A DNA stretch of 64,000 nucleotides from positions 96,202,001 to 96,266,000 of the forward strand of contig JAZHRO010000073.1 in the NCBI GenBank assembly GCA_037157565.1, in the 5' to 3' direction. The stretch is from Thalassia testudinum. Taxonomy: Eukaryota; Streptophyta; Magnoliopsida; Alismatales; Hydrocharitaceae. Position numbers and translations under genes: made by a program. Shown here piece after piece: positions 12,119-23,465 of this stretch; position 1 is the stretch's first letter, and every line of letters begins with the position of its first letter. A model generated the notes under the pieces. The model saw only the letters and a program-made list of their open reading frames with translations. It was not told where the DNA came from and made no database searches.

Positions 12119-13413
12119 TTGAAAACATGACTTGAAAAACACACCCCAATCAAACACAAGGCAATGGGACTTCTCTTTTCTTTCTTAGAGAATATTTAAG
12201 CCAACCTCCAATCGACTCCTTAGAGTTTATCAAATGGAGTCAAGTTTGCACCCATTCGTTCCCACTTTAGTGGTATAAGAGAGAGAAGTGACTTGAGATC
12301 CCTGACAAGCTCTTTAGAGAAGACAGAGGTTGTTTACGTTTTCTCTTGGTGGCAAAAGAAGTTTCACAATCAATTACGTGCCTTAAGTTGACCTTCAAGT
12401 GCCCTAGGACCTATACTTTACTTAGATGATACTCCCAGGTGATCAAGTGAGAAGTTACTCCAAGGATGAACAAAGGAATGCAAGTAGGGCGAACCCTTCG
12501 TTTGAGAGGATGCATAAGCAGTGCCTCTTAACTACCCTTTTGTTCTTTAAGGGGTGTCCCCCTCCTTGAAGTATCAAAACACACAATCAAAAGATAGTAC
12601 CACCACCACAAAACAAGATAGGAGGGTCTGCACTGATAAAGAGATCATGCCAATAGCCTTAAGGGATCGAGCCTTAGTGTGGTGCTTAATGTGCGTGCTC
12701 AGTGCCAGACGTGTGCATCACACCGCAAATCATTTTTATTTTGAAAACATAAACAAGTCCCTTTGAATCAAATCAAGTGTTATTTGGTTTTAAGGTCAAA
12801 TCTGCTTAGCAGTCCCAATTGCAGTTAGGAGACCACTGGATTAAGTAATTTCAGCAGCTTTGTGGTCTTGAAGTTTAACCCTAATGCAAATGCGTGAACT
12901 GGAGTTGGATGCAAAAGTTAGAAAGGTGTACTTGTCTTCAACAATCTTCGTGCAAATATGCTCGCAATGCAACAATGAAATCTAATGTGCTGCTCAATCA
13001 CCCCTAAATGCACGCACCTAAGAGCATGCAACTCCTAAGCAGGTAGCTCAATATTTATTTTGGTTTGTTTTAGAGGCAAGCAAGCATAAATTTAACTTTC
13101 ACACGTAGAAAAAAAAATATAGTCCCTAGACAATAAAGAATGTCAGGATAGACCCTTGAAAGTAAGCCCCAATTACTACAAGGGTGAGAAGATAGAAATA
13201 AAATTGCGACGAAGGAGAATCCCCTGTGAGAGTGAGATCTAGGTCTCCTACATCTTCTCCACGTGTGAACGTCGCTCAAGGTCGATGTCGTCGCTCTGCT
13301 GTGCCTGTCGCTCCGTCAGATTCCTCGCAGAGAAAGATAAAGAATGATCAGATAAATGTGCAACTCAAATAATCAAAAATAAAAATCAGGTGAAACTATT
13401 GTGTCTGTTGCCT
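12119..13413 (-). other. 5' leader of element C
   Basis: Untranslated sequence between primer site and ORF. It shares blocks with the leaders of F, E and B, for example a GTGCCTCTTAACTACCC-type block and the AACCCTAATGCAAATGCGTGAA region. Such sharing fits a packaging or dimerisation signal, which is inference. Confidence 0.55.
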
Positions 13414-13430
13414 CCCCGGCAACGGTGCCA
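13414..13430 (-). promoter_or_regulatory. tRNA-Asp primer-binding site of C
   Basis: The plus strand reads CCCCGGCAACGGTGCCA, the 3' end of plant tRNA-Asp with one mismatch, two bases from the LTR start at 13433. Confidence 0.88.
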
Positions 13431-13432
13431 TT

Positions 13433-14051
13433 TGATAGAGAGTTTGTCGCTTGCAGAAATAATATCATAGAAATATCTCATCGCAATATGTAATGTGATA
13501 GAAAAAGCCTCAATCAAAGTTACTAAAATACTAAAATAATACCACACTTCAGGTCATATCCACAAGGAGGACAGACCAATAGATTCACGACTATGGAGCC
13601 ATCATGTTCAGAGAAACATTCATAAAATCAATTCAATGAATATGTAGCTCAGAATGTAACTTTCAATTTCATGAGAAGTTGAGGGCTATTTAAGTAAATT
13701 TCACATCATAAATCAAGCTCTCAAAAATATGTAAATGATTCATGTGTAGTGGCAGAGTATGTAATTTCTAGTTGCATGCAAATCTAAATCCAACTTCAAT
13801 GAGAATTGATGTGCATAACAGGAGCAAATTAAATATCAAAAGGAATAAGTATAATGTCATAATTTTACCCTAATAATTTAATCCAACGAAATATTCGAAT
13901 AGTGTTCCACAATGGCATTTTTGGTAAATACTAACATAACCCAAAAGTAGAGGAAATCTTCCTCTTGACCTCATGCGAAGAGGAAGTGACGGCGGAAGCT
14001 GAGGAGCCGAGGAAGGTCAACCGCGACGAGGGCTTCGCGATGGTGGTGGTC
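13433..14051 (-). repeat. 5' LTR of element C, first part
   Basis: It starts TGATAGAGAG and matches 6759-7375. It is interrupted at 14051 by element D, with TGGTC at 14047-14051 duplicated as TGGCC at 20312-20316. Confidence 0.88.
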
Positions 14052-15598
14052 TGATAAACGCCAGTCTATCATCATCCTTATGCATTAAAACGAACCAGCT
14101 CTTACGATTTTACTCCGCAAACGGGTTTTTGGGCTTCATTTAGGCATAAATTAGGTTAGGCATGCATTGCATTTTTTGTTGTCTTTTAATGTGTTTTTGT
14201 GAGTGTTAGGGATGTACAGATACACAGATCCCTAAAACCCTAGCACTCAAGAAGGAAATGGTGAAGGAGAAGCCCATACTAGCTGGAACTCAGCTTGATC
14301 CAGCTCACTACAGCTGGAACCTAGCTTACTTGAACTAGGGTTAGCTCATCCCAGCTCCATTCAGCTAATCTCAGCTGAATGGTAACTCAACAGAGTTCAT
14401 CTTAGCTCGCCCTAGCTCAAGTCAGCTTAGATCCAGCTCAACTTAGCTAAGTCTAGCTCATCTCAGCTCCCACTAGTCCACAGGGAGCTCTAACTACCTC
14501 AGCTGAGTTGATAGGAGTTCACCCCAGCTCAATCCAGCTACATCCAGCTCCACTCAACTCCAGCCAGCTAAAGAAGAATTCATCTCAGCTCACGAAGCTC
14601 AAGTCCAGCTCCCGGGGACTCAGCTTAGCTCAACTCAGTTGAGCTAAGCTACCTTAGCTGCCTCAACCAACTTGATTCTCCCCGGGAGCACCAGACCTAG
14701 CTCACCTCAGCTCATTTTGGTAGAAGCTAGCTCACTTTAGCTTGGCCTAGCAACTAGCAAAGAACTAGCAAGCTAAGCCAGCTAGAGTAGCCCCATGCCA
14801 GCCTCTTCAGCAGCAGCCAGCTCCAGCTCCAGACTTCTCCTCCTCAGCTCTTCTCCCTGAAAACTCTAGCTCCAAATGCCTCCAACTCTACTCCCTACTA
14901 GCTAAGCTAGCTAAGATGCTTAACTTAGCTAGTCCACCTCCATGGCACCAAAACCTACTACCCTACTACCCTACTACCTAAGCTCCAGCAAAAAGACAAC
15001 CTACTCCTACTTTATTTTGGTGCCAACTATCCCTTCCATCACCACCCTACATCCACCATCAAAGCCCATCTCCACCCTCCCTTTTTTCCCTCCAAAATTG
15101 CCTTCTAGAAGGTATTTTTGGAGGGAAAACCAAGGCACCTCTTCATTTCCCTCCCATTTTTCCCTCCAAAAATAACCAAGCACCCCTTCATTTCCCTCCA
15201 AAAAAACACCATAACCGCCCCCCTTCCCATCCTATAAATACCCTACCCTACCACTACATAATTCCCATCCTCCATTAGTGTAATTTGCTACCTAAACCAC
15301 CTATACCTACGGCCAAGAAGAAGGAGTAGAGAAGGAGATTAAAGGGGCACATCACCAGCCCTTTTGGTGCCTTCTTCTCCCCACTCTCTTCAACTTGGGC
15401 CACGCCAAGGAGGAGGACTCTTCCACTTCAAGGAGGACGGCCAGGCAAGGGAGAAGGACCTAGGGTGGATGTCCACCCTTGGAGAGAAGCTTAGGGCACG
15501 CCCCCTTAGGGTTTGCCTTGGAGGACATCACCTTGGCAGAGCACAAGGAAGGAGTTGAAGGACTCTTTTTAAGATTGGGAGCCACCAACCTTGGAGCA
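14052..15598 (+). repeat. 5' LTR of element D, 3'-truncated
   Basis: Collinear with 18242-19791 of the 3' LTR, then homology stops abruptly after CCTTGGAGCA. The last 520 bp of the LTR and the primer site are missing, so a deletion joins the LTR to the internal region. It includes an AGCT-rich block at about 14270-14930. Confidence 0.88.
15231..15243 (+). promoter_or_regulatory. TATA box in the 5' LTR of D
   Basis: CCTATAAATACCC, conserved in the 3' LTR at 19421-19433. In the truncated 5' LTR it would still drive transcription toward the protease-like ORF about 400 bp downstream. Confidence 0.65.
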
Positions 15599-15639
15599 TA
15601 AGGCCTTCACATTCAAATGATGAAACTGATTCTCAAGCA

Positions 15640-16830
15640 ATGCAGATTGACTCCCCTAACCTCAATAAGGAAGAAGAAAAAGAAAACCCAAAAACACCTG
15701 ATTCAAACCTTATTTCCTACTCTCAAAAACTGCAATCCAACAATCCAAAACTAGAGTCCTCTGACCACAATCCTTTGGACTTATTTGAGCAAGTCGAGAG
15801 GAATATTCCCTTCGTAGATTCTCCCCATACCTCTAAAAAATTTACTTCAAAAGGGCATGATCAGAATCTAGAATGGTTGGTCCTTTCAAAGACAGCCAGC
15901 TCAGTTTTTCAGAGCATGCTGCCTTTCACAAAAAAGGACCAGGGCACATCACTCATCTCAGTTGTCATAACTGACACCATTTTTTTTCGCACCCCTCTCA
16001 ACTTAGGTACCTCTAGTAATCTCATCCCCCCTGTCTTATTTGAGGAATTTCGATTCAGTGATTTAAAACCTACTAAGGTTCAATTTCAATTGGAAGACCG
16101 ATCTACCATTCAACCGTGGGGAGTTGTTGAGGATAGTATCATCAAGGTCCAGAATTGTCTATTTCCGGTAAATTTTCTGGTCCTTGACATAGAGGTACCT
16201 AAGGCTCTCGTTAATGCCATCATTGGAAGACCTTTTCTGACTATAGCAACAGCTAATATCAATTCTCATTCTGGGAAAATGAATATAAGTTGCAATAACC
16301 AGACCTTCTCATTAGATTTATTTCAAGCTTCCAAGAGGTCCATTGCTCACAAAATTTTTGAGGACACTGATAATAAAATGGAAGCAGTATTTGAGAAGTC
16401 TATGTTGATCAAATCTCATTCACCTTTGACCACTATTGGTCTAGATTTTATTGATTCTTATTCTAAGGATAATTATGTGGTCCAAGACTTTCCAGATCAA
16501 CTAGGGTTTGACTTTTACCCTTTTCATCTTCCTATTTTTTCACCAAAAATATCCACACTAACTTCACCCATCCTGCACCTCACTAACTCCTTTCCCCTCC
16601 CTTTTCTATTGGACCTACCACCTAATCCACTTGAGTTTGGCTTTCATCATCAATTCAAACCATGGCCAGACCCAGGTCCTTTTTCCATTTCTCTATTTTA
16701 TTTTGATCCCTTTATCTTTACCACTCATCTTTTTAGGGATCTTGAGGAAGACACTTTTATTAAAGACATTCAAGTGTCCAACTATTTACATGATTTTCCG
16801 TCTTCCGTGCATACCTTCACACCTGGCTGA
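15640..16830 (+). CDS. Retropepsin-like protein of element D, catalytic Asp lost
   Basis: An uninterrupted 396-codon frame from ATG. Residues 1-100 are charged and Ser/Asn/Pro-rich with no clear domain. Residues 104-215 align with the protease region of Athila-type polyproteins (compare residues 621-735 of the element F protein): ISVVITD, then LNLGTSSNLIP, QLEDRSTIQPWGVVEDSI, FPVNFLVLDIEVP, IIGRPFLT (194-201) and GKMNIS. The catalytic Asp of D-x-G is Asn121. Residues 230-396 are acidic then proline-rich and end SNYLHDFPSSVHTFTPG. The same protein is broken in element A. With Asn at the active site, proteolysis is not expected. The frame may be open by youth or because the domain is kept as a binding module. 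The upstream LTR supplies a promoter. Confidence 0.75.
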   Translation: MQIDSPNLNKEEEKENPKTPDSNLISYSQKLQSNNPKLESSDHNPLDLFEQVERNIPFVDSPHTSKKFTSKGHDQNLEWLVLSKTASSVFQSMLPFTKKDQGTSLISVVITDTIFFRTPLNLGTSSNLIPPVLFEEFRFSDLKPTKVQFQLEDRSTIQPWGVVEDSIIKVQNCLFPVNFLVLDIEVPKALVNAIIGRPFLTIATANINSHSGKMNISCNNQTFSLDLFQASKRSIAHKIFEDTDNKMEAVFEKSMLIKSHSPLTTIGLDFIDSYSKDNYVVQDFPDQLGFDFYPFHLPIFSPKISTLTSPILHLTNSFPLPFLLDLPPNPLEFGFHHQFKPWPDPGPFSISLFYFDPFIFTTHLFRDLEEDTFIKDIQVSNYLHDFPSSVHTFTPG

Positions 16831-18203
16831 ATGGCGTAAAAGATAGCACTGGATGGGAGGTAACCCATCATTTTTTCTTGCTTTCCTTTTTTCTTCTTTT
16901 TTCCAGGTTTTGTTCATCCTAAACCCGACCGTTCTTCACGAAGGTGATCCCTTTTCCCTCCTAATGCATGAGGACATGGCATATCTTAAGCATGGGGGGG
17001 TGTTTTTAAATTTTTACGATCAATTTAGGATGTTCGAAACCTAAAAACATGCAATTTTCTTTATTTCCTGCTTGCATACCCAAAATATATATATATATAT
17101 ATATATAAATGTTGAAAACTTTTTGAGGAAAAATTTTGAAATCGGGACTAAGGTCAAAAAATTCACTTTTAGTACAACGGGATTTAATCTTTAACAAACT
17201 AGGGATGAGGATATGGATCTAATCATTAGAATTCCAGGGTCTATTTTAGACTAGATCAGATATCCTTCTCTAAAATTCCACCTGAACTCATGATAGTTCA
17301 GGTGACTTGATCCTATTTTGTAATATGGAAAGTATTTGACTTAGTTTCTGATTCAAAAACTTGCGTACCTTGAGAAACTTCTTGTGTCTATTTTCACACA
17401 CAAGCCAACACTTAAAAACAATTGAAAAATTTGAAAAACTCCCTTGTTTGGACTTAGTAAAAGTCTGAAGCAGATCATTGGTTTGAGTTCCCACTGCCGA
17501 GAAGAAGGAAAATACCTCCTTTGAGGAAGTGATGTCAACATGTTACCGCCTCGGCGCTGCTCCATATCTATATTTCATATCTTTAGATGGAGCATTAAAG
17601 TGCATTTTAGCAGCTCAAGTTTCTTGGACGGTGCTCTACCTACAGTGTCGGAGTAAGAGCTTGAGTTTTCTTGGAGAACCCCTTTTCACCACATCGTGTT
17701 TTGGGGTTGTGAGCTCCTGGGTGGTGTCATGGACAGTGCTATCCTGAAGTACTGGCGCCAGAGCCCCCTCGAGGAATGGTAAGGGGAATGATGATCCCGA
17801 CACATCTGTTGTAAGACTATGCTAAAAATAAGCATGGGGGAGAAAAGAAAAAGTAATAATAAATAAATTAACATGCCCTTATAAATGTTGGCTTTTCACA
17901 AGCACAGACACAAGGTTTTAAAGGATTTTGCAAGTTGTGAATCAGATTCATGAGGCAAAAAAATCCTAAAAATAAACATTTCAAGTCATCTGAATTAACG
18001 AGGGGTTAATTTGTGAATTTTCTAGAGGATATATTGATCCCGTTTTGTCTAATGGTTGGATCCAAAAACAAATCTTGATGTTTATCTTCAACAAATCCCG
18101 TACCTCCTGTGTTTTAATCTACCAAGGCCCCTTAATCTCTTTTTCTCCTCAAAAGTCAAAACAATTAGATTTCCCAAAAATTCAGTTTTCCAAAAAATTA
18201 AAG
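16831..18203 (+). other. Noncoding 3' region of element D
   Basis: No ORF of interest. It contains an AT dinucleotide run at about 17085-17108 and blocks shared with element A 1261-2626. Confidence 0.6.
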
Positions 18204-18241
18204 TTTTGCTAAGAGACTAGCAAAAGATAAGCATGGGGGTG
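18204..18241 (+). promoter_or_regulatory. Hairpin and polypurine tract of D
   Basis: Perfect 8-bp arms, TTTTGCTA (18204-18211) and TAGCAAAA (18218-18225), with the loop AGAGAC, then AAGCATGGGGGTG directly before the LTR at 18242. Confidence 0.8.
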
Positions 18242-20311
18242 TGATAAACGCCAGTCTATCATCATCCTTATGCATTAAAACGAACCTAGCTCTTAGGATT
18301 TTACTCCGCAAACAGGTTTTTGGGCTGCATTTAGGCATAAATTAGGTTAGGCATGCATTGCATTTTTTGTTGTCTTTTAATGTGTTTCTGTGAGTGTTAG
18401 GGATGTGCAGATACACAGATCCCTAAAACCCTAGCACTCAAGAAGGAAAATGGTGAAGGAGAAGCCCAGACTAGCTGGAACTCAGCTTGATCCAGCTCAC
18501 TACAGCTGGAACCTAGCTTACTTGAACTAGGGTTAGCTCATCCCAGCTCCATTCAGCTAATCTCAGCTGAATGGTAGCTCAAGAGAGTTCATCTTAGCTC
18601 GCCCTAGCTCAAGTCAGCTTAGATCCAGCTCAACTTAGCTGAGTCTAGCTCATCTCAGCTCCCACTAGTCCACAGGGAGCTCTAGCTAGCTCAGCTGAGT
18701 TGACAGGAGTTCACCCCAGCTCAGATCCAGCTACATCCAGCTCCACTCAACTCCAGCCAGCTGAAGAAGAATTCATCTCAGCTCACGAAGCTCAAGTCCA
18801 GCTCCCGGGGACTCAGCTTAGCTCAACTTAGTTGAGCTAAGCTACCTTAGCTGCCTCAACCAACTTGATTCTCCCCGGGAGCACCAGACCTAGCTCACCT
18901 CAGCTCATTTTGGTAGAAGCTAGCTCACTTTAGCTTGGCTTAGCAACTAGCAAAGAACTAGCAAGCTAAGCCAGCTAGAATAGCCCCATGCCAGCCTCTT
19001 CAGCAGCAGCCAGCTCCAGCTCCAGACTTCTCCTCAACTCTTCTCCCTGAAAACCCTAGCTCCAAATGCCTCCAACTCTACTCCCTACTAGCTAAGCTAG
19101 CTAAGCTGCTTAACTTAGCTAGTCCACCTCCATGGCACCAAAACCTACTACCCTACTACCCTACTACCTAAGCTCCAGCAAAAAGACCACCTACTCCTAC
19201 TTTATTTTGGTGCCAACTATCCCTTCCATCACCACCCTACATCCACCATCAAAGCCCATCTCCACCCTCCATTTTTTCCCTCCAAAATTGCCTTCTAGAA
19301 GGTATTTTTGGAGGGAAAATCAAGGCACCTCTTCATTTCCCTCCCATTTTTCCCTCCAAAAATAACCAAGCACCCTTTCATTTCCCTCCAAAAAAACACC
19401 ATAGCCACCCCCCTTCCCATCCTATAAATACCCTACCCTACCACCACATAATTCCCATCCTCCATTAGTGTAATTTGCTACCTAAACCACCTATACCTAC
19501 GACCAAGAAGAAGGAGTAGAGAAGGAGATTAAAGGGGCACATCACCAGCCCTTTTGGTGCCTTCTTCTCCCCACTCTCTTCAACTTGGGCCACGCCAAGG
19601 AGGAGGACTCTTCCACTTCAAGGAGGATGGCTAGGCAAGGGAGAAGGACCTAGGGTGGACGTCCACCCTTGGAGAGAAGCTTAGGGCACGCCCCCTTAGG
19701 GTTTGCCTTGGAGGACATCACCTTGGCGGAGCACAACAAGGAAGGAATTGGAGGACTCTTTTCAAGATTGGGAGCCACCAACCTTGGAGCAAGAAGCCCT
19801 CTTCTTCACCATCTATCTAGAGGATTTGTGTTTGCTTTTCTTATTTGCAATTTTCTAGTATTAGAAGCTTTCCTCTACAAGGCTTTTTTTTTGTAAAACA
19901 CTTTTCATCAATATAGTTACCTTCTTTGCAATTTTCTATTTTGCATTTCTACTTGCTTTGTTTTAGCATTCTTCACTCCCTCTCCCTAATTATTCTAGGC
20001 CTCCACTTGCCTAGAGTGAGTTTAGGGAGAGGCTCTACTTGCCACTTAGAAGTAGTATTTTAAATTGAAGCGCAAATCACCTTCCTACCATCATTTCGCA
20101 TGTTGTCTTAATTTAAAACAAAAAATGATATATTGAAAAATACCAAAAAGAAAGTTGAGATTTGTATTCCAAGCAAGAGAATAACTTTTGCAAACATTTG
20201 GCCTCCTTGGACGACCCTAGATACTCTCCTGTCTAGGAATATAAATTTAAGAGTTGATCGACTTTACGTGTTACAACGACTTAATTAACAAACCACGTAA
20301 AATTGCTATCA
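18242..20311 (+). repeat. 3' LTR of element D (full length)
   Basis: 2070 bp from TGATAAACGCCAG to TTGCTATCA. Order: AT-rich start, AGCT array (18470-19125), TTTCCCTCC / GGAGGGAAA inverted blocks, TATA box (19421-19433), a GC-rich transcribed part, then an AT-rich end containing GCCTCCTTGGACGAC. Confidence 0.92.
18470..19125. repeat. AGCT-rich array in the A/D LTR
   Basis: By hand count about 48 AGCT tetranucleotides in roughly 655 bp, where about 2.6 would be expected by chance. They occur mainly as CAGCTC, TAGCTCA and TAGCTTAG. The same block is at 14270-14930 and about 2880-3550. Confidence 0.85.
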
Positions 20312-21656
20312 TGGCCCCACGGTAGGAGGTGGCTGAAGGCGGCCGGTCAAAGTGGAGGAGTTCGCTAGTGATGGGTGATTGCTTGCGCATGTGTGAGTCA
20401 CAGGAGCTGCAACTGAGGGCATGGTCGCGTTGGTGGAGTCGAGGTGAGTTCGATGACTTCAATGGCATGAAGGATAACAACCTGTGGTGGTGACTGCATC
20501 GAGTAGGCCACAGGTGGTGATGGGTTCCTTCGACCCAGCTACGGAGGTCTTGAGCGAGGAGTTGTCGAGTTGGTGGCGCGGTTGCGCACGAGGGCTCACG
20601 TAAGGCCTGGTGGTCGAGGTTGTCGACTGTGCATGCATGCAAGGGCACCACGAGGGTTCTAGCACATGGGGGTTGTGCTCGTGAGAGGTGGAGGTGGCCA
20701 ACGGTTGAAGGTGCGGTGGTCGCGGCTTGCTACTGTCAAGAGGGTGGCAGTGGTGCACGATCAGCGGTGGTGCATGATTAGCGATGGTGCCTCCAACACG
20801 GTGGCGAGGAGATGCATCGAGGAAGAGGAGGCTTGTGGTAGCGGGAATGTCAGCGTCACGCAATGAGGTGGTGGCTCACGGTGGTGGTCACGACACAAGC
20901 GACACACTGTCACCGTGTGGCTTGCTGCGGTTGCTGTGTGAAGGGGATTTGAGGTGGAGCGTGAGGCGGTCAGTGGGACGAGTCTCAGACATTCGAGAAC
21001 CTTCCCAGTTGTCTTAACTGAAGAGGTCGGTGCATGGTGAGGGTGTTGGCGGCATCGACGGAGGCCCGTGGTGGGGGCGTGGTCGTGGTGGCTTGCAGTG
21101 GTGGAATTAGGCACATGGTGAAGGTTGAGAGGTTTGCCTGAGGGGAGGAGATGTGGTGGAGGGGCTTCTTCCCCTTGGAGGGAAGATGATTGGAGAGGGA
21201 GGACCACTAGTGGAGAGAGGAGACAGATGGGTGGCTTCCTCCCCATCCCTGTTATATAAGGAGAAAAATAAGAGAATGAGAGAGAGAGTCAAAGATGGAA
21301 GGAGTCAACAATCTAAATTTTATGGCCATTTTAGGGAGAAAGAGATAAGGAGAGGAAAGAATAGGAAGGTATTTTATTTGCTTTTCTTTCTTTCCATTTT
21401 ATTATCTCTAGGAAATCAATACATATTTGGTTGCCATTTGATGTGAAGCTTACTAAAAAAATATCCTTCCCTAAATGACCTTGCAACCACATAAGTAATG
21501 AACCCCTTTTATATAAGGATTAATGCAATTGATACATGAAATGATAAATCTATGGTTCACATGATTTTGTCACTAGCATGCATGTTTTAAATTAATCTCT
21601 CATCCAAATAATAATGCACTTAAGCATTAAATTAATCCACTAAAGTAGACTTATCA
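20312..21656 (-). repeat. 5' LTR of element C, second part
   Basis: It resumes with TGGCC, the second copy of the D target site, and follows 7371-8704 of the 3' LTR to its end CTTATCA. The TATA-like GTTATATAAGG is near 21250. Confidence 0.88.
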
Positions 21657-23465
21657 ATGGCCATCCAAAGTAATGTATGGTTTTAACTGTTGGTCGTTGA
21701 CGATAAAGGTAGTTGTTGAAGAGGAAGGGCTCCTAATCTCCACAGCTCCATGTGGAAACACTTTAGTGATTATGTAAGGCCCATCCCAACGAGATTTAAA
21801 TTTTCCTAGAAAAAGCTTAAGTATGGAATTGAAAAGCCAGACTTGTTGGTTGGGCTCAAAGGTCTTTCTAAGGATATACTTATCATGCATGACCATAGTT
21901 CTCTCCTTATAAGCTTGAGAGGTGTCATAAGCATCATTCCTCAACTCCTCAAGCTCACTTAATTCCAAAAGTCGTACCTTACCTACCTTTTCTAAATCCA
22001 TGTTAACACTTCGAATAGTCGAAAGTGCCCTATGTTCCAACTTAACGGATAAATGGCATGCTTTCACATGCACAATCCGTAAGGGAGGTGTACCCAGGGT
22101 CTTATAGGCCATTCGATATGCCCACAAAGCAACATCGAGCTTTTGGGACCAGTCCTTCCTATCAGGTCTAACGGTCTTTTCTAAAATACTTTTTATCTCA
22201 CTATTCGACAGTTCAACCTGGCCACTTGCCAGAGGATGGTAAGGGGTAACGACCTTGTGAGTCACTCCTAGACTCTTGAGTTGCCGATTGAAGTGGTTGT
22301 TTCGGAAATGAGGTCCCCTATCACTTATAATGGTCTTGGGGTAGCCAAAAAGGGATATGATATTGGCCTTCACAAATTTCAAAACCACAGAATGGTCATT
22401 TGTGCATGTAGGAATGGCCTCTAGCCATTTAGAGACAATCAACTGCCACCAGGATATATTCATAACCATGGGACGAAGGGAAGGGGCCCATAAAGTCAAT
22501 TCCCCACACATCAAAAATTTCAACAGATTGAATAGGGTGTTGAGGCATCTCATTCCTTTTCCCAATCATTCCAGTCCATTGACATCTAATATAGGCCTTA
22601 ACAAAATTATGAGAATCCTTAAATAATGAAGGCCACCAAAAATCAGACTAGAGAACCATAAAAGCAGTTTTCTTAGCAACAAAGTGTCCTCAACAATGAA
22701 GTTCATGGCAAAAGCTCAGCACACTTTGTTGCTCCTCTTCAGGTACACATCGTCTCAATACTTAGTCTTGTCCAATTCTAAATAATTCAGGCTCTTCCCA
22801 ATGAAAGTATCTAGCTTGGGAAATGAATCTCTTTCTTTTCTACTCATCCCAAGAGTTAGCAGTTTCTCCAGTGACCAAGTAATTTATGGTATTAGCATAC
22901 CAAGGTGAAGTTGGTGTTACCACCATAAGGGTTTCATCAGGAAATGTCTCGCAGATGTCTCCAGATAGAGAATCATTTAGTGCAAGGCGAGACAAGTGGT
23001 TAGCCACAACATTTTCTACTGCTTTCTTTTCACGTATCTCCAAGTCAAATTCTTGACGGAGTAGGATCCACCTAATCAGACGTGGCTTAGAATCTTTCTT
23101 AGCAATGAGATGTTTCACTGCCGCATGATCATTGAAAATAACCACCTTAGACCCAAGAAGATAAGACCTAAACTTCTCCAAAGCAAAAACTATAGCAAGT
23201 AATTCCTTTTCAGTGATAGTGTAGTTTTGCTATGGTTCGGTTAAAGTCTTGCTGGCATAATGCAACACATGAGGTCTTCCCTCAACCCTTTGTCCAAGGA
23301 CTGCTCCCACTGCATAATCAAAAGCATCACACATCAGCATAAATGGGAGTGTCCAAACAAGAGCTTCGAGAATAGGCGTAGAGATCAAGGCCTCCATCAG
23401 AGTTTGAAAGGCCTCGACACACTTTGAATCAAAATTGAATGAAGATTCCTTCACCAACAGGTCAC
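21657..23465 (-). pseudogene. pol: pol of element B, distal part: RNase H and integrase
   Basis: The broken continuation of the gag-pol at 54271-57821, separated by E. The fragment 23457-23230 gives the reverse transcriptase/RNase H junction (ESSFNFDSK ... GAVLGQRVEGRPHVLHYASKTLTEP). The fragment 23181-22840 gives RNase H ([13 protein letters not shown], where the F copy has [10 protein letters not shown]) and the linker NHLSRL. The fragment 22565-21654 gives the integrase core (ISDRGPHF ... HPLASGQVELSNSEIK) and the GPY module ([21 protein letters not shown]). Stops or frameshifts lie between the fragments. The last codons were removed by C at 21656 and lie near 6724-6758. Confidence 0.9.

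Larger units (their letters stand above)
14052..20311 (+). mobile_element. Element D: A-family LTR element with protease-like ORF only
   Basis: 6260 bp with TG...CA ends and a near-perfect 5-bp TSD. Parts in order: truncated 5' LTR, one intact 396-codon ORF, noncoding 3' region, polypurine tract, full 3' LTR. It has no primer-binding site, no gag, reverse transcriptase or integrase. I counted roughly 35 substitutions between the shared 1.55 kb of the two LTRs (about 2%), so it is older than F if rates are equal. It is a non-autonomous deletion derivative. Confidence 0.9.
6759..21656 (-). mobile_element. Element C: non-autonomous LTR retrotransposon with an unknown ORF, split by D
   Basis: TSD ATGGC at 6754-6758 and 21657-21661. 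Orientation is given by the tRNA-Asp primer site at 13414-13430 and the polypurine tract at about 8705. Without D it is about 8.6 kb. It has no gag, reverse transcriptase or integrase; its one long frame (10676-12118) encodes a protein homologous to that of element E. It must have been mobilised by proteins made elsewhere. Confidence 0.9.
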
